A stretch of DNA of 49,287 nt from Stutzerimonas stutzeri (GCF_000952685.1 NZ_JYHV01000012.1:1-49287), one strand, 5' to 3'. Shown: positions 25,379-37,611, counted from the first letter of the stretch. The notes: a model not told the origin generated them from the letters alone. A program made the numbers and translations.

Positions 25379-26674
25379 ATGAACGCGCCGCGCCAGTGTC
25401 CGGCACTGTTGATTGCCGCACCAGCCTCGGGACAAGGCAAGACGACGGTGACTGCAGGCCTTGCCCGCTTGCACAGACGCCAGGGCAAACGCGTACGGGT
25501 ATTCAAGTGCGGGCCGGATTTTCTTGATCCTATGGTCCTGGCGCATGCCAGCGGTAGCCCGGTCTACCAGCTCGATCTGTGGATGGTTGGCGTGGAGGAA
25601 AGCCGACGTTTGCTATGGCAAGCGGCGGGCGAGGCCGATCTGATCCTGATCGAAGGCGTCATGGGCCTGTTCGACGGCACGCCGTCAGCGGCTGATCTGG
25701 CGCGGCATTTCGGCATTCCGATCCTGGCGGTGGTGGATGGCTCAGCCATGGCGCAGACCTTCGGTGCGCTGGCTCACGGTCTGGCCAGCTACCAGCCGGA
25801 TCTGCCGTTCGCCGGCGTTCTCGCCAATCGGGTAGGCAGTAGCCGCCACGGCGAGATTCTTCGCGATTGCCTACCGAGCCATATTGACTGGTTTGGCGCG
25901 CTACCACGCAGCGAGGCAGTCAGCTTGCCGAGCCGTCACCTTGGCTTGGTGCAGGCACAGGAACTCGCCGATCTGGACGCCCGGCTCGACGCCGCGGCCG
26001 ATGCGCTGGCAGCGAGCGCCAACAGCGAATTGCCGACGCCAGTGACCTTTCCACCGTCGCAGACGGAGGCGTTGCCTACGTTGTTGCAGGGCGTGCGCAT
26101 CGGTGTGGCGCGCGATGCCGCTTTCGCCTTCATCTATCAGGCCAATCTGGATTTGCTCGAGGCGCTCGGTGCCGAGCTGCTGTACTTCTCCCCGCTGCAT
26201 GATGCCCGCTTGCCCGCGGTGGATAGTCTGTACCTGCCGGGTGGCTATCCCGAGCTGCATCTGCGTGCGTTGGCAGGCAATCGGGCGATGGCTGACGCGA
26301 TCCGCGCGCATCATCAAGCCGGCAAACCGCTGCTGGCCGAATGCGGCGGCATGCTCTATCTGCTCGACGGGCTGACCGATCAGGCGGGCGGGCGCGAAGC
26401 AATGCTGGGTCTGTTGTCCGGTGAAGCCAAAATGCAGAAGCGCCTCGCGGCGCTGGCGCTGCAGGCGGTAGAACTGCCGGAAGGGTGCGTGCGTGGTCAT
26501 ACGTTCCATCATTCATCGCTGGATTCGACGCTGCAGCCCCTAGCGTGCGGCGAATGCCCGAACTACAGACGCACGGCCGAGGCAGTCTATCGAGAGGGCC
26601 GCCTGACCGCTTCCTACATTCATTTCTATCTGCCTTCCGCTCCCGAGGCAGCTGCAGCGCTGTTCAAGCCATGA
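25379..26674 (+). CDS. cobB: CobB, cobyrinate a,c-diamide synthase
   Basis: A 431-residue glutamine-dependent amidotransferase that amidates the a and c side chains of (hydrogeno)cobyrinate. An N-terminal ATP-binding domain starts with APASGQGKT (14-22) and has KCGPDFLDP; the C-terminal class I amidotransferase domain has its nucleophile Cys322 in LAECGGMLYL and the HTFHHS stretch near the end. It follows the hairpin repeat with no strong Shine-Dalgarno and overlaps bluB by four bases. Confidence 0.95.
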   Translation: MNAPRQCPALLIAAPASGQGKTTVTAGLARLHRRQGKRVRVFKCGPDFLDPMVLAHASGSPVYQLDLWMVGVEESRRLLWQAAGEADLILIEGVMGLFDGTPSAADLARHFGIPILAVVDGSAMAQTFGALAHGLASYQPDLPFAGVLANRVGSSRHGEILRDCLPSHIDWFGALPRSEAVSLPSRHLGLVQAQELADLDARLDAAADALAASANSELPTPVTFPPSQTEALPTLLQGVRIGVARDAAFAFIYQANLDLLEALGAELLYFSPLHDARLPAVDSLYLPGGYPELHLRALAGNRAMADAIRAHHQAGKPLLAECGGMLYLLDGLTDQAGGREAMLGLLSGEAKMQKRLAALALQAVELPEGCVRGHTFHHSSLDSTLQPLACGECPNYRRTAEAVYREGRLTASYIHFYLPSAPEAAAALFKP

Positions 26675-27321
26675 ACGACCATGCCTTCACCGAGGCGCAG
26701 CGCCTCGGCGTCTATCGCGCGATTGCCGAACGCCGCGACATGCGTCATTTCATCGGCGGTGAGGTAGCGCCGGAGCTGCTCGCTCGCCTGCTCGAAGCCG
26801 CACATCAGGCACCCAGTGTCGGCCTGATGCAGCCATGGCGTTTCGTCCGTATCACCCGGCGCGACTTGCGTACTGCCATCGCCGAGCAGGTCGAGCATGA
26901 GCGTGGGCTGACAGCCGACGCGCTGGGCGAGCGCGGCCGTGAATTCATGCAGTTGAAGGTCGAAGGGATTCAAGCGTGTGCCGAGTTGCTGGTGGTCGCG
27001 CTGATGGAAGGGCGCGAGGAGCATGTATTCGGTCGACGCACCATGCCGGAGATGGACTTGGCTTCGGCCGCTTGTGCCATTCAGAACCTGTGGCTCGCCT
27101 CGCGCGCCGAAGGGCTGGGGATGGGCTGGGTATCGCTGTTCGAGCCGCAAGCACTGGCGGCGCTGTTGCAGATGCCGGCGGGTGCCCAACCGGTTGCGGT
27201 GATCTGCCTGGGGCCGGTCGCCGAATTCTACCCGGCCCCGATGCTGGCGTTGGAAGGCTGGGCCCAGCCGCGACCGCTGGAGGAACTGGTGTTTCACAAC
27301 GACTGGGAGTGCCGGGAGTGA
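26671..27321 (+). CDS. bluB: BluB, 5,6-dimethylbenzimidazole synthase
   Basis: A 216-residue nitroreductase-fold flavoenzyme that breaks down FMNH2 with oxygen to make 5,6-dimethylbenzimidazole, the lower ligand of B12. Typical stretches are [30 protein letters not shown] and [26 protein letters not shown] (two blocks). Its presence indicates that the strain can make the ligand itself under air. Starts by ATGA overlap with cobB; the open frame to 26485 is antisense-like extension. Confidence 0.95.
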   Translation: MNDHAFTEAQRLGVYRAIAERRDMRHFIGGEVAPELLARLLEAAHQAPSVGLMQPWRFVRITRRDLRTAIAEQVEHERGLTADALGERGREFMQLKVEGIQACAELLVVALMEGREEHVFGRRTMPEMDLASAACAIQNLWLASRAEGLGMGWVSLFEPQALAALLQMPAGAQPVAVICLGPVAEFYPAPMLALEGWAQPRPLEELVFHNDWECRE

Positions 27322-28229
27322 GCGTGGCCCTGAGCTGCCTCGTGGGGGTCGGTCTGGATGCGATGTTCGGCGAACCTCGTCGCGGCCATCCTCTGGTGGC
27401 GTTCGGGCGATTGGCGGAGCGTCTGGAGTTGCACTTCAACGGCCCGGACGGGCGCGGCTGGCGTAGTCATGGCGTCACCGCCTGGTGCATGGCGGTGCTG
27501 CCGCTGACGGTCATTGCCTGGTTGTTGAGCCTGTTGCCGGGCATTGGCGGATGGCTGGAAATCGCACTGCTGTACATCGCGCTGGGGCTTCGCAGCCTCG
27601 GCGAACACCTGCTGCCGGTGGCAAGCGCATTGCGCAGCGGCAATCTGATCGAGGCGCGGCGACGCGTTGGCTTCATCGTCAGCCGAGACACGTCTGAGCT
27701 GGACGCGCACGGCGTGGCCCGCGCCGCGACGGAGTCAGCGCTGGAAAACGGCAGCGACGCGGTGTTCGCCGCGCTGTTCTGGTTCGCCATCGCCGGCGCG
27801 CCGGGCGTCGTGTTGTATCGCCTGAGCAATACCCTGGATGCGATGTGGGGCTACCGCAATGCGCGATTCGAGCGCTTCGGCTGGGCGGCCGCGCGAATCG
27901 ACGATGCGCTGAATTTCGTTCCTGCTCGGCTGGTGGCCCTGACTTATGCGTTGCTTGGACGCACGCGCCTCTCCCTTCGCTGCTGGTTGCGCCAGGCGCC
28001 GCTTTGGGACAGCCCCAACGCCGGTCCGGTCATGGCCGCTGGTGCGGGTGCATTGGGCGTCACGCTGGGCGGTCCGGCGCTCTATCACGGCGCGCTGCAC
28101 GAGCGGCCCACGCTCGGCGAGGGTGAAGCACCCGGTGCGCGCGATATCGAGCGGGCGCTGGATATGGTCTGGGCCGGCGTAGGCGTCTGGCTGCTGGTGC
28201 TTTTATTGGGGGGTTGGCTGGATGCTTGA
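27318..28229 (+). CDS. cbiB: CbiB/CobD, adenosylcobinamide-phosphate synthase
   Basis: A 303-residue membrane protein (P. denitrificans name CobD) that attaches aminopropanol phosphate to adenosylcobyric acid. Signature elements are [20 protein letters not shown] at the N-terminus, [28 protein letters not shown] and [12 protein letters not shown]. Several hydrophobic helices follow. It starts with GTG 27318 inside the bluB stop (GTGA overlap) with GGGAG nearby; the frame runs open much further upstream but only as a shadow of bluB. Confidence 0.92.
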   Translation: MSVALSCLVGVGLDAMFGEPRRGHPLVAFGRLAERLELHFNGPDGRGWRSHGVTAWCMAVLPLTVIAWLLSLLPGIGGWLEIALLYIALGLRSLGEHLLPVASALRSGNLIEARRRVGFIVSRDTSELDAHGVARAATESALENGSDAVFAALFWFAIAGAPGVVLYRLSNTLDAMWGYRNARFERFGWAAARIDDALNFVPARLVALTYALLGRTRLSLRCWLRQAPLWDSPNAGPVMAAGAGALGVTLGGPALYHGALHERPTLGEGEAPGARDIERALDMVWAGVGVWLLVLLLGGWLDA

Positions 28230-29223
28230 ACATGGCGGTCGATTACGTGCGGCAGCGCGTGAGTTCGGTGTCCCGCTGTCGGATTGGCTCGACCTGTCCA
28301 CCGGGATTGCACCCTATGGCTTCGATTTACCCGACATCCCGGCGGACGTCTGGGTGCGGCTGCCCGAAACCGACGATGCACTGGAATCCGCCGCGCGAGA
28401 TTACTACCACGCCGAATCGCTGTTGCCGGTCGCCGGATCGCAGGCGGCGATCCAGGTGTTGCCGCGCCTGCGTCGTCAATCGCAGGTCGGGATCATTTCG
28501 CCCTGCTATGGCGAGCACGCCGAGGCCTGGCGCCGTGGCGGGCATCGTCTGGTCGAATTCAGCGAAGGAGGCGTACCGCGCGCGCTCGATCAGCTCGATG
28601 TGCTGGTGGTGGTCAATCCGAACAATCCGACCGGGCGGCTGTTGTCACCAGCTCAACTGCTCGACTGGCACGCACAGCTGGCTGCGCGCGGCGGCTGGCT
28701 GATCGTCGACGAAGCGTTCATCGACCCGACTCCGGCGCAAAGCCTGGCCATGCACAGTCATCTGCCAGGGCTGATCGTGCTGCGTTCATTCGGCAAGTTC
28801 TTCGCCATGGCGGGCGCGCGGCTCGGTTTTGTGCTGGCTGAAGACGAACTGCTCGGTCAGCTCGGAGATACCTTGGGCCCGTGGCCGATAGCGGGACCTT
28901 CTCGGTTCATGGGTATCTCGCTGTTGACGGATTGTCGCGGCCAACGCCTGCAACGCGAACGCCTGCAGGCCGATGCCGAGCGCCTGGCGCAGCTGCTGAC
29001 GGCCCACGCTCTGCCTCCGACTGGCGGTTGCGGGCTGTTTCAATGGGTGGCTACGGAGGCGTCGAACCGGCTCTACGAGTTCTTCGCCAAACAGGGCATT
29101 CTCGTGCGTCGCTACCGCTATCCGTCGAGCCTGCGTTTTGGATTACCAGGGGACGAGTTGGGCTGGGCTCGCCTTGCGGATGCGCTGGCCACGTCCAGGG
29201 AGATCAATGCATGGGCACCTTGA
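28222..29223 (+). CDS. cobD: L-threonine-O-3-phosphate decarboxylase (CobD/CobC type)
   Basis: A 333-residue PLP enzyme of the aminotransferase fold, called CobC in P. denitrificans. It yields (R)-1-amino-2-propanol phosphate for the nucleotide loop. [10 protein letters not shown] marks the N-terminus, [11 protein letters not shown] the substrate/PLP site, [10 protein letters not shown] the Asp region and Lys192 in [17 protein letters not shown] binds PLP. It overlaps cbiB by eight bases and cobQ by thirteen. Confidence 0.93.
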   Translation: MLEHGGRLRAAAREFGVPLSDWLDLSTGIAPYGFDLPDIPADVWVRLPETDDALESAARDYYHAESLLPVAGSQAAIQVLPRLRRQSQVGIISPCYGEHAEAWRRGGHRLVEFSEGGVPRALDQLDVLVVVNPNNPTGRLLSPAQLLDWHAQLAARGGWLIVDEAFIDPTPAQSLAMHSHLPGLIVLRSFGKFFAMAGARLGFVLAEDELLGQLGDTLGPWPIAGPSRFMGISLLTDCRGQRLQRERLQADAERLAQLLTAHALPPTGGCGLFQWVATEASNRLYEFFAKQGILVRRYRYPSSLRFGLPGDELGWARLADALATSREINAWAP

Positions 29224-30680
29224 TGGTTCAGGGCACCACATCCGATGCGGGCAAGAGCACGCTGGTAACCGCATTGTGCCGTTGGCTGCGGCGTCAGGGC
29301 GTAACGGTCGTGCCGTTCAAACCGCAGAATATGGCGCTCAACAGCGCGGTGACCACCGATGGCGGCGAGATCGGTCGGGCTCAGGCCGTGCAGGCACAAG
29401 CCGCCGGGCTGCTGCCGCACACCGACATGAATCCGATTCTGCTCAAGCCCAACAGCGATATCGGGGCGCAGGTGATCATTCACGGGCGGGCCGTCAGCAA
29501 CATGGATGCGGCGGCTTACCATGACTACAAGCGTGTGGCGATGACGGCGGTGCTCGACTCTCATCAACGCCTGAGCATGGCTTATGACGTGGTGATGGTC
29601 GAAGGCGCCGGCTCGCCTGCCGAGATCAATTTGCGCGCCAACGATATCGCCAACATGGGCTTCGCCGAGGCAGTGGATTGCCCGGTGATCCTCATTGCCG
29701 ATATCGATAAGGGCGGGGTCTTCGCCCACCTGGTCGGTACGTTGGAGTTGCTCAGCCCGAGCGAGCAGGCGCGGGTTAAAGGATTCGTGATCAACCGCTT
29801 TCGTGGTGATATCGCCCTGCTGCAACCCGGCCTGGACTGGCTGGAGCGGCGCACGGGCAAGCCGGTTCTCGGTGTGCTGCCCTATCTGATGGATTTCCAT
29901 CTCGAAGCCGAAGATGCGATCGACGTGCGCCAGTCGGCTAAGGGCGAGCAGACGCTCAAGGTCGTGGTGCCGGTGCTGCCGCGTATCAGCAATCATACGG
30001 ACTTCGACCCGCTGCGCTTGCACCCTCAGGTCGATTTGCATTTCGTTGGCCCCGGGCAGGCCGTTCCAGCTGCCGATCTAATCATCCTTCCGGGCTCGAA
30101 AAGCGTGCGCGCCGATCTCACCTGGCTGCGTGAAAACGGCTGGGAACAGGCAATTGCACGGCATTTGCGCTACGGCGGCAAGCTGCTGGGCATTTGCGGC
30201 GGGCTGCAGATGCTCGGTGAGCGGATCGCCGATCCGCTCGGCTTGGAAGGTGCGCCGGGGTTGGTTCAGGGACTCGGTCTGCTCGAATTGTCTACAACGC
30301 TCATGGCCGGCAAGCAGCTGCGCAATGTTCGCGGGCGCTTGGTCGTGGGCGACGTTGAAGTTAGTGGCTATGAAATCCATGCGGGTGTCAGCACGGGACC
30401 GGCACTTGAGGGTGCCGCGGTGCGCCTCGACGATGGCCGATGCGACGGCGCTATCAGTGAGGATGGGCAAGTGCTCGGCACCTATCTGCACGGGCTGTTC
30501 GAATCACCTGATGCCTGCCAGGCGCTGCTGCGCTGGGCTGGTTTAGAGAACGTTCAACGGGTCGATTACCAAGCTTTGCGTGAGCGCGACATCGAACGTC
30601 TCGCCGATCTGGTCGAGGCGCACCTGGACGCGGTGCGCCTTCTCGCGCTCTGCGGGCTGGCAGCGGGGAAGGCGGAATGA
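29211..30680 (+). CDS. cobQ: CobQ, cobyric acid synthase
   Basis: A 489-residue amidotransferase that amidates side chains b, d, e and g of adenosylcobyrinic acid diamide. P-loop TTSDAGKST at 9-17; [12 protein letters not shown] and ILLKPNSD are typical. The glutaminase domain has nucleophile Cys329 ([10 protein letters not shown]) and GTYLHGLFE near the end. The frame reads open from 28881, but that part is a shadow of cobD; start ATG 29211 fits the conserved [16 protein letters not shown]. Confidence 0.96.
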   Translation: MGTLMVQGTTSDAGKSTLVTALCRWLRRQGVTVVPFKPQNMALNSAVTTDGGEIGRAQAVQAQAAGLLPHTDMNPILLKPNSDIGAQVIIHGRAVSNMDAAAYHDYKRVAMTAVLDSHQRLSMAYDVVMVEGAGSPAEINLRANDIANMGFAEAVDCPVILIADIDKGGVFAHLVGTLELLSPSEQARVKGFVINRFRGDIALLQPGLDWLERRTGKPVLGVLPYLMDFHLEAEDAIDVRQSAKGEQTLKVVVPVLPRISNHTDFDPLRLHPQVDLHFVGPGQAVPAADLIILPGSKSVRADLTWLRENGWEQAIARHLRYGGKLLGICGGLQMLGERIADPLGLEGAPGLVQGLGLLELSTTLMAGKQLRNVRGRLVVGDVEVSGYEIHAGVSTGPALEGAAVRLDDGRCDGAISEDGQVLGTYLHGLFESPDACQALLRWAGLENVQRVDYQALRERDIERLADLVEAHLDAVRLLALCGLAAGKAE

Positions 30681-31198
30681 TCGAACTCATTCTTGGCGGT
30701 GCCCGTTCCGGCAAGAGTCGTCTGGCCGAGCGCCTCGCCAGCGATAGCGGCCTGGCCGTCACCTATATCGCTACCAGCCAGCCACTGGACGGCGAGATGA
30801 GCGAACGCATCGCCCATCACCGCGCCCGCCGTCCGTGCGAATGGATGCTAGTGGAAGAGCCGCTGGCGCTGGCCCGCGTGCTACGCGAACACGCCCGCGA
30901 TGATCGCTGCCTGCTGGTCGATTGCTTGACGCTGTGGCTGACCAACCTGCTGATGCTGGGCGATCCGGATCGCCTGCCCGAAGAGCGCGATGCATTGCTC
31001 GCCTGCCTGGTCGAGCTGCCAGGACGAGTGTTGCTGGTAAGCAACGAAACCGGCCTGGGTGTGGTGCCGTTGGGCGAACTGAGCCGGCGTTACGTCGACG
31101 AGGCCGGCTGGCTTCACCAGGCGCTGGCCGAGCGCTGTGAACGGGTGGTGTTTACCGTGGCGGGTTTGCCAATGGTTCTGAAAGGAGAGGCGATTTGA
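30677..31198 (+). CDS. cobU: CobU/CobP, adenosylcobinamide kinase and guanylyltransferase
   Basis: A 173-residue bifunctional enzyme that phosphorylates adenosylcobinamide and then adds GMP. P-loop GGARSGKS at 7-14, [22 protein letters not shown] with the histidine guanylylated in the family, [12 protein letters not shown] and [13 protein letters not shown] follow. Length agrees with CobU (about 175-181). ATGA overlap with cobQ. Confidence 0.95.
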   Translation: MIELILGGARSGKSRLAERLASDSGLAVTYIATSQPLDGEMSERIAHHRARRPCEWMLVEEPLALARVLREHARDDRCLLVDCLTLWLTNLLMLGDPDRLPEERDALLACLVELPGRVLLVSNETGLGVVPLGELSRRYVDEAGWLHQALAERCERVVFTVAGLPMVLKGEAI

Positions 31199-32247
31199 AC
31201 CGGTATTGGTGGGAACAAGCGTGTCGAGTGCCGAATGAAACGGCTCGACAAGCGGCACGTCTGCGTAATGCTCAACTGACCAAACCGAGTGGCGCGCTGG
31301 GGTGCATCGAAGCTGTGATCCCACGGCTGGCGGCATTGCAGGGCCGCGAGCGGCCGTCGCTCGAGCACGTATGGATTGCTGTTTTTGCTGGTGATCATGG
31401 TGTGGCAGAAGAGGGTGTTTCGGCGTTTCCGCAATCGGTCACCGGCCAGATGCTGGCCAATTTCGTCAATGGCGGCGCTGCGATCGGCGTGCTCGCCCGT
31501 CAGCTCGGGGCGACATTGGAGGTGATCGACCTGGGAACTGCGGGCGCGCTGCCTCCCTTGCCGGGTGTGCGTCACCTGGCGCTGGGGCCCGGCACGCGGA
31601 ATTTCACCCAGGGTGCCGCCATGGACTTCGAGGTCTGCCAGCGCGCCTTGCGAGCCGGGCGTGACAGCGTAGAACGGGCGCGCGAGCAGCGGACCGAGCT
31701 GTTCATAGGCGGTGAGATGGGCATCGGTAATACCACCACTGCGGCGGCGCTGGCCTGCGCCTTGCTGGGGTGTTCGCCGCACGACCTGGCAGGCCCCGGG
31801 ACCGGGTTGGATGTCACGGGCGTCGCGCACAAATCGGCCGTCATCGAGCGTGCGCTGGCGCTCCATGCGGGCGCACACGATACGCTCGGCTGGATGCAGC
31901 GGCTCGGCGGGTTCGAACTCGCCGCGCTCACCGGCGCCTATATCGCCTGCGCTCAGTTGGGCATCGTGACGCTGGTTGATGGTTTCATCTGCGGCGTCGC
32001 GGCGCTCTGCGCGATCCGTCTGAATCCGGCCTGCCGTGACTGGCTGTTGTTCGCCCATTGCTCGGCCGAACCCGGCCACCGAACCGTGCTGCAAGCGCTC
32101 GAGGCCGAACCGCTGCTCGATCTCGGCCTGCGTCTGGGTGAAGGCAGCGGGGCGGCTTTGGCGGTGCCGCTGTTACGTTTGGCCTGCGCACTGCACGATG
32201 GCATGGCCACGTTCGACGAAGCAGCTGTCGCGGCGAAGCTCGGATGA
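31195..32247 (+). CDS. cobT: CobT, nicotinate-nucleotide:dimethylbenzimidazole phosphoribosyltransferase
   Basis: A 350-residue enzyme that makes alpha-ribazole phosphate from the lower ligand produced by BluB. Readable motifs are [49 protein letters not shown] and LGEGSGAAL with Glu316 as the expected catalytic base. It starts with TTG 31195 preceded by AAGGAGAGG and overlapping the cobU stop (TTGA); this rare start may lower its output. Confidence 0.95.
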   Translation: MNRYWWEQACRVPNETARQAARLRNAQLTKPSGALGCIEAVIPRLAALQGRERPSLEHVWIAVFAGDHGVAEEGVSAFPQSVTGQMLANFVNGGAAIGVLARQLGATLEVIDLGTAGALPPLPGVRHLALGPGTRNFTQGAAMDFEVCQRALRAGRDSVERAREQRTELFIGGEMGIGNTTTAAALACALLGCSPHDLAGPGTGLDVTGVAHKSAVIERALALHAGAHDTLGWMQRLGGFELAALTGAYIACAQLGIVTLVDGFICGVAALCAIRLNPACRDWLLFAHCSAEPGHRTVLQALEAEPLLDLGLRLGEGSGAALAVPLLRLACALHDGMATFDEAAVAAKLG

Positions 32248-32837
32248 GCGTGCAGCTGGACATGTTGCGGCATGGCGAGACGTTGTCCACCGGTGGCTTT
32301 CGCGGTCGCCTGGATGATGAGCTCAGCGTTGCAGGCTGGCAGCAGCTGCGTGCGGCCGTCGCCCAGGGCGCGCCCTGGCAACGTATCGTCAGCTCGCCGT
32401 TGCGTCGCTGCAAGGGCTTCGCCGCCGAGCTTGCCGAGCAAAGAGGGCTGCCGCTCGAACTGGAGCCGGGCCTGCGCGAGCTGGACTTCGGGGAATGGGA
32501 GGGCCGTACCGCCGCCGAGCTGATGGTGAATCAAAGCGATGATCTGGGGCGATTCTGGCGCGATCCTTATGGTTTCACGCCGCCGGGCGCAGAGCCGCTC
32601 ATTGAGTTCGAAACCCGCATTCTGGCCGCCATCGAGCGCATCACAGAGCGATGCGCGAGCGAACGGGTTTTGTTGGTCACCCATGCGGGCGTGATGCGCC
32701 TGTTGCTGGCCCGCGCCCGTGGTCTCCCGCGTGAACGACTATTGGAGGTCGAGGTGGGACATGGTGCGTTATTCGGGCTGAGAGCAGGCTTCGCCGACGC
32801 CGCGCTTTGGTTGGAAGAACGATGCAACCCTTCCTGA
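32244..32837 (+). CDS. cobC: Alpha-ribazole phosphatase, histidine phosphatase family
   Basis: A 197-residue histidine phosphatase. The catalytic motif LRHGET has His10; the second His lies in [12 protein letters not shown]. Placed between cobT and cobS it is best read as the phosphatase that dephosphorylates alpha-ribazole phosphate or the last intermediate, adenosylcobalamin phosphate (Salmonella CobC). Family members are hard to tell apart without context. ATGA overlap with cobT; its end overlaps cobS by 16 bases. Confidence 0.88.
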   Translation: MSVQLDMLRHGETLSTGGFRGRLDDELSVAGWQQLRAAVAQGAPWQRIVSSPLRRCKGFAAELAEQRGLPLELEPGLRELDFGEWEGRTAAELMVNQSDDLGRFWRDPYGFTPPGAEPLIEFETRILAAIERITERCASERVLLVTHAGVMRLLLARARGLPRERLLEVEVGHGALFGLRAGFADAALWLEERCNPS

Positions 32838-33553
32838 TCGCCCTGCAGTTCCTCACCTGTCTGCCCGTACAGCTGAGTGGCAAGCCCGAGCCGCACCAAG
32901 TCGGCAAGTCGCTCCTGTATTACCCGCTGGTGGGCCTGCTGATAGGCGGCATGCTCGGGTTGCTCAGTCTGTTGCTGGAGGGTGCTGCGCCACCTTTGCA
33001 AGCTGCGTTAATGCTGGTCGCGTGGATCGGGCTGACCGGCGCGTTGCACCTCGACGGGCTGGCCGACAGCGCCGATGCCTGGCTGGGAGGCTTCGGTGAT
33101 CGCGAGCGTACCTTGGCGATCATGAAAGACCCGCGCAGCGGGCCGGTTGCAGTGGTTGTGCTGGTGGCAGTGCTACTGCTCAAGTTCGTCGCTCTGTGGA
33201 CCCTGCTCGACGAGGGCAAGCATCTGGCGCTGTTGCTTGCGCCGTTGGTGGGGCGGAGTGCGTTGCTTGGGTTGTTTCTGACGACGCCCTACGTACGCCC
33301 TGGCGGTCTCGGCCAAGCGCTGGCCGAGCACCTGTCACGCGCCGCCGTTCGCAGGGTTCTGGTCATGGTTGCCTTGCTGTGCCTGGTATCGGGGCAGAGC
33401 GGTTGGCTGGCCCTGGCCGTGGCGATCGGCATCGGCGCGTTGGCTCGGCAGGCCATGTGTCGTCGTATTGGCGGCACCACCGGAGACACCGCAGGCGCGT
33501 TGCTCGAACTGGCGGAATGCGCGGTGCTGGTCGCGTTGGCGCTTCAGGCTTGA
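32822..33553 (+). CDS. cobS: CobS/CobV, adenosylcobinamide-GDP ribazoletransferase
   Basis: A 243-residue membrane protein (cobalamin synthase) joining adenosylcobinamide-GDP with alpha-ribazole. Family marks are LQFLTCLPVQL at the N-terminus, the metal site ALHLDGLADSADAWLGG and ERTLAIMKDPRSGPVAVV. About seven hydrophobic segments. Start ATG 32822 ([12 protein letters not shown]) is preferred over one five codons upstream. It closes the operon and is convergent with modC, only five bases apart, with no terminator hairpin visible. Confidence 0.94.
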   Translation: MQPFLIALQFLTCLPVQLSGKPEPHQVGKSLLYYPLVGLLIGGMLGLLSLLLEGAAPPLQAALMLVAWIGLTGALHLDGLADSADAWLGGFGDRERTLAIMKDPRSGPVAVVVLVAVLLLKFVALWTLLDEGKHLALLLAPLVGRSALLGLFLTTPYVRPGGLGQALAEHLSRAAVRRVLVMVALLCLVSGQSGWLALAVAIGIGALARQAMCRRIGGTTGDTAGALLELAECAVLVALALQA

Positions 33554-33558
33554 TGGCG

Positions 33559-34646
33559 TCAGCCAAGCAGTGCGACCGTCTTGATCTGGGCCCACAGGGT
33601 CTTGCCTGTGCGGACGTCTAGCTGATCGGCCGAGCGGCGGCTGATACGCGCCAGCAATGGCGTGCCCTGGGCATTCAATCGCACCAGCACATGGGCGGGC
33701 GTGTCGGCTGCAACGACCTGCTCCACGCAAGCTGGCAGCAGATTGCTGATGCTGGTGCCTTCGGCTTTCGCCAAGGCCAGGCTGACATCCCGGGCATGAA
33801 CGCGAAAACGCAGACGTTGCCCGATCGCTTCTTCGCGCCTGGCCACCAGCACGTCGCCGCCTTGGAAGACCAGACGCGTCAGGTGATAGGCCGCGTCGTG
33901 TTCGGCGACGACCGAGTCGATCACCACCCCGGCGTCTTCGCCGAACGCCGTCGGTAGATCGAGGCGAGCCAGTGTCTCGCGCAGATCGCCTTGAGCCATT
34001 ACGCGCCCTTCATCGAGCAACACCAGATAGTCGGCCAGTCGAGCGACTTCGTCTGGCGAGTGGCTGACGTAGATGACGGGGATTTCCAGCTCGTCGTGCA
34101 GGCGTTCGAGGTAGGGCAGGATTTCCTGCTTGCGCTTGAGATCCAGGGCTGCCAACGGTTCGTCCATCAATAGCAACCGCGGACTGGTCAATAGCGCGCG
34201 GGCGATGCCGACACGCTGGCGTTCGCCACCGGACAGGCGTTCCGGCATCCGTTCCAGCAGATGGCCAATGCCGAGCAGCTCCACCGCCAGGTTCCAGGCG
34301 ACGCGTCGCTGCCGGGCTGCGACGCGCTTCATGCCGAACTCGAGGTTGCCTCTGACCGTCAGGTGCGCAAAGAGGTTGTCATCCTGAAAGACGTAACCGA
34401 GCGCACGTTGGTGGGGCGGAACGAAGAGGCGGCTTGTGGAGTCCTGCCAGCACTCGCCGTTGATTTCGAGGCGGCCAATGCCGGCACGCTCCAGTCCGGC
34501 GATGCAGCGCAGGCAACTGGTCTTGCCGGAACCCGAGTGACCGAACAGCGCGGTGACGCCGCGCCCTGGCAGGCGCAGATCGACATCCAAGGTGAAATCG
34601 GGGTGGTCCAGACGTAGGCTGGCGTGGATACCGCTTTGCCTGGTGG

Positions 34647-34650
<4 letters not shown>
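33559..34650 (-). CDS. modC: ModC, molybdate ABC transporter ATPase
   Basis: A 363-residue ATPase: Walker A GHSGSGKT at 37-44, signature [16 protein letters not shown], Walker [13 protein letters not shown], and a C-terminal Mop-type molybdate-binding domain ([21 protein letters not shown] ... [17 protein letters not shown]) that senses cytoplasmic molybdate. Start ATG 34650 overlaps the modB stop by four bases; an ATG three codons earlier is possible. It drives molybdate import for the molybdopterin of NapA and other enzymes. Confidence 0.95.
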
Positions 34651-36088
<1,438 letters not shown>

Positions 36089-36901
36089 TCAATCGACTGC
36101 GACGATGACGTGCGAAGCCTTGATCAGCGCGGTACAGGGCTGTCCGACCGCCAATCCGAGCGCTTCGGCGCTTTCATTGGTGATCACTGCGCCCAGCGTG
36201 CGATCTCCGGGCAGCCGCAGCTTGACGTCACAGTTCACCGCGCCGGGCGTCAGGCCGCTAATGGTGCCGCTCAGCCGGTTGCGTGCGCTGATCTTCACGG
36301 CGGGGTCAGGTGATAGCAGCACGAAGCTGGCCTTGATCAACGCCATTGCGGTCTTGCCGTGAGCCAGCTGGAGCTCGTCGATACTGTCGTTGGTCAGGGT
36401 GGCGGTGATCGACTGGCCGTCACCGATATCGAGGCTCAGGCTGCCGTTCACCGCGCCTTTTTCCACATGGGTGATGCGGCCTCGAAACTGGTTGCGTGCG
36501 CTGGTTTTCATGGCGATAGCCCTGAGTAGCTTGTCGATGTCCTCGAACCCTTCGATGCCTTGCGCCACATGCGCGAGAAAACGTTCATATTCGTACTGCA
36601 TGCGTTGCCAGACGTGGAGCATCTCGCGGCCGAAGTCGGTTAGCTGGGTACCCCCGCCTTTGGCGCCGCCGGCTGCCCGCGTCACCAGCGGGCGCTCCGA
36701 TAAATTGTTCATGGCATCCACCGCGTCCCAGGCCGCCTTGTAGCTGAGGCCGATGGCCTTGGCTGCGCGAGTAATGGAGCCCGTTGCCTCGATCTGTTGG
36801 AGCAGCTCGATGCGTTTGCCTCCGAGATAGCCTTTCTCGCCGCGGTTGAACCAGAGTTGCCCATCGATGCGTAGCGGCTCGAAGTGTCTCGGATCGCTCA
36901 T
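36089..36901 (-). CDS. modE: ModE, molybdate-responsive transcription regulator
   Basis: A 270-residue regulator. Residues about 20-115 form a LysR-like winged helix (KRIELLQQIEATGSITRAAKAIGLSYKAAWDAVDAMN in two helices) and the segment TRAAGGAKGGGTQLTDFG. Two Mop domains follow (SARNQFRGRITHVEKGAVNGSL and SARNRLSGTISGLTPGAVNCDV as starts), which bind molybdate and switch DNA binding. It leads the modEABC operon and has a matching operator upstream, so autoregulation is likely. Confidence 0.95.
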   Translation of the reverse strand: MSDPRHFEPLRIDGQLWFNRGEKGYLGGKRIELLQQIEATGSITRAAKAIGLSYKAAWDAVDAMNNLSERPLVTRAAGGAKGGGTQLTDFGREMLHVWQRMQYEYERFLAHVAQGIEGFEDIDKLLRAIAMKTSARNQFRGRITHVEKGAVNGSLSLDIGDGQSITATLTNDSIDELQLAHGKTAMALIKASFVLLSPDPAVKISARNRLSGTISGLTPGAVNCDVKLRLPGDRTLGAVITNESAEALGLAVGQPCTALIKASHVIVAVD

Positions 36902-36936
36902 GTTTGGCTCCTGTCAGTCGCGGCTATTCTGACAAG

Positions 36937-36960
36937 CGTTATATAGATTTGTATATAGCG
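36937..36960. promoter_or_regulatory. ModE-type operator
   Basis: CGTTATATA (36937-36945), spacer GATTTG, and TATATAGCG (36952-36960) form an almost perfect palindrome matching the known ModE half-site (CGTTATAT type). It is centred 47 bases before modE. On the minus strand the TATAAC inside it could itself be the -10 element, so bound ModE would block transcription. Confidence 0.8.
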
Positions 36961-37050
36961 TCGTCGAGAATGCTGTGGCCTGACAGGCCGGGCGTTGCTG
37001 GCTTGCTGTCGCGGGAGTAGCGTGGGCGAGATCCCGTCTGGAGATTTCCA

Positions 37051-37596
37051 ATGAGAATGCATCTGTATGCCGCCTCGCTCGCCTTGGCGCTGCTGGCCGG
37101 CCCGGTAGCCGCTCAAGAATGCCCGGCCTTGCTGCAACATGAACTGCCGAAGCTGCGCTCGAAAGAAACCATTGATTTATGCCAGTTCAACGGCCAGGCA
37201 CTGGTGGTGGTGAACACCGCCAGCTTCTGTGGCTTCGCCCCGCAGTTCAAAGGGCTGGAGGCGCTATACCAGCGTTACAAGGATCAGGGGCTGGTGGTGC
37301 TGGGCGTGCCGTCCGACGACTTCTTTCAAGAATCTGACGATGCCGCGGAGACAGCAAAGGTTTGCTACGTCGACTACGGCGTGACCTTTCCAATGGCGCA
37401 AACGCAACCGGTCAGAGGCAGCGATGCGACACCGCTGTTCAAGGAATTGGCCAAACAGGCCGGTGGGGCGCCGCGCTGGAATTTTTACAAGTACGTGGTC
37501 GACCGTGACGGCCATGTCGTCGATTATTTTTCCAGCAAGGTCGAGCCGGACGATCCGAAGCTGATCGCGGCAATTGAAAAGGCGCTGGGCAAGTAG
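37051..37596 (+). CDS. Exported glutathione peroxidase-family thiol peroxidase
   Basis: A 181-residue protein with a Sec signal ([21 protein letters not shown], cleavage after AQ). The fold is that of glutathione peroxidase: [16 protein letters not shown] with peroxidatic Cys60, a second Cys104 ([13 protein letters not shown]) at the place of the resolving Cys of thioredoxin-type enzymes, and WNFYKYVVD with the catalytic Trp. The usual Gln motif is changed to VPSDDFF. The enzyme probably reduces hydroperoxides in the periplasm using a thioredoxin-like donor. GGAG lies seven bases before ATG 37051. Confidence 0.85.
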   Translation: MRMHLYAASLALALLAGPVAAQECPALLQHELPKLRSKETIDLCQFNGQALVVVNTASFCGFAPQFKGLEALYQRYKDQGLVVLGVPSDDFFQESDDAAETAKVCYVDYGVTFPMAQTQPVRGSDATPLFKELAKQAGGAPRWNFYKYVVDRDGHVVDYFSSKVEPDDPKLIAAIEKALGK

Positions 37597-37611
37597 CGAG
37601 CGAGAAAGGTG

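Noticed and set aside
28881..29210. N-terminal extension of CobQ into the threonine-phosphate decarboxylase gene
   Set aside because: The extension is a frame shadow of the upstream PLP enzyme; CobQ conservation begins at 29211.
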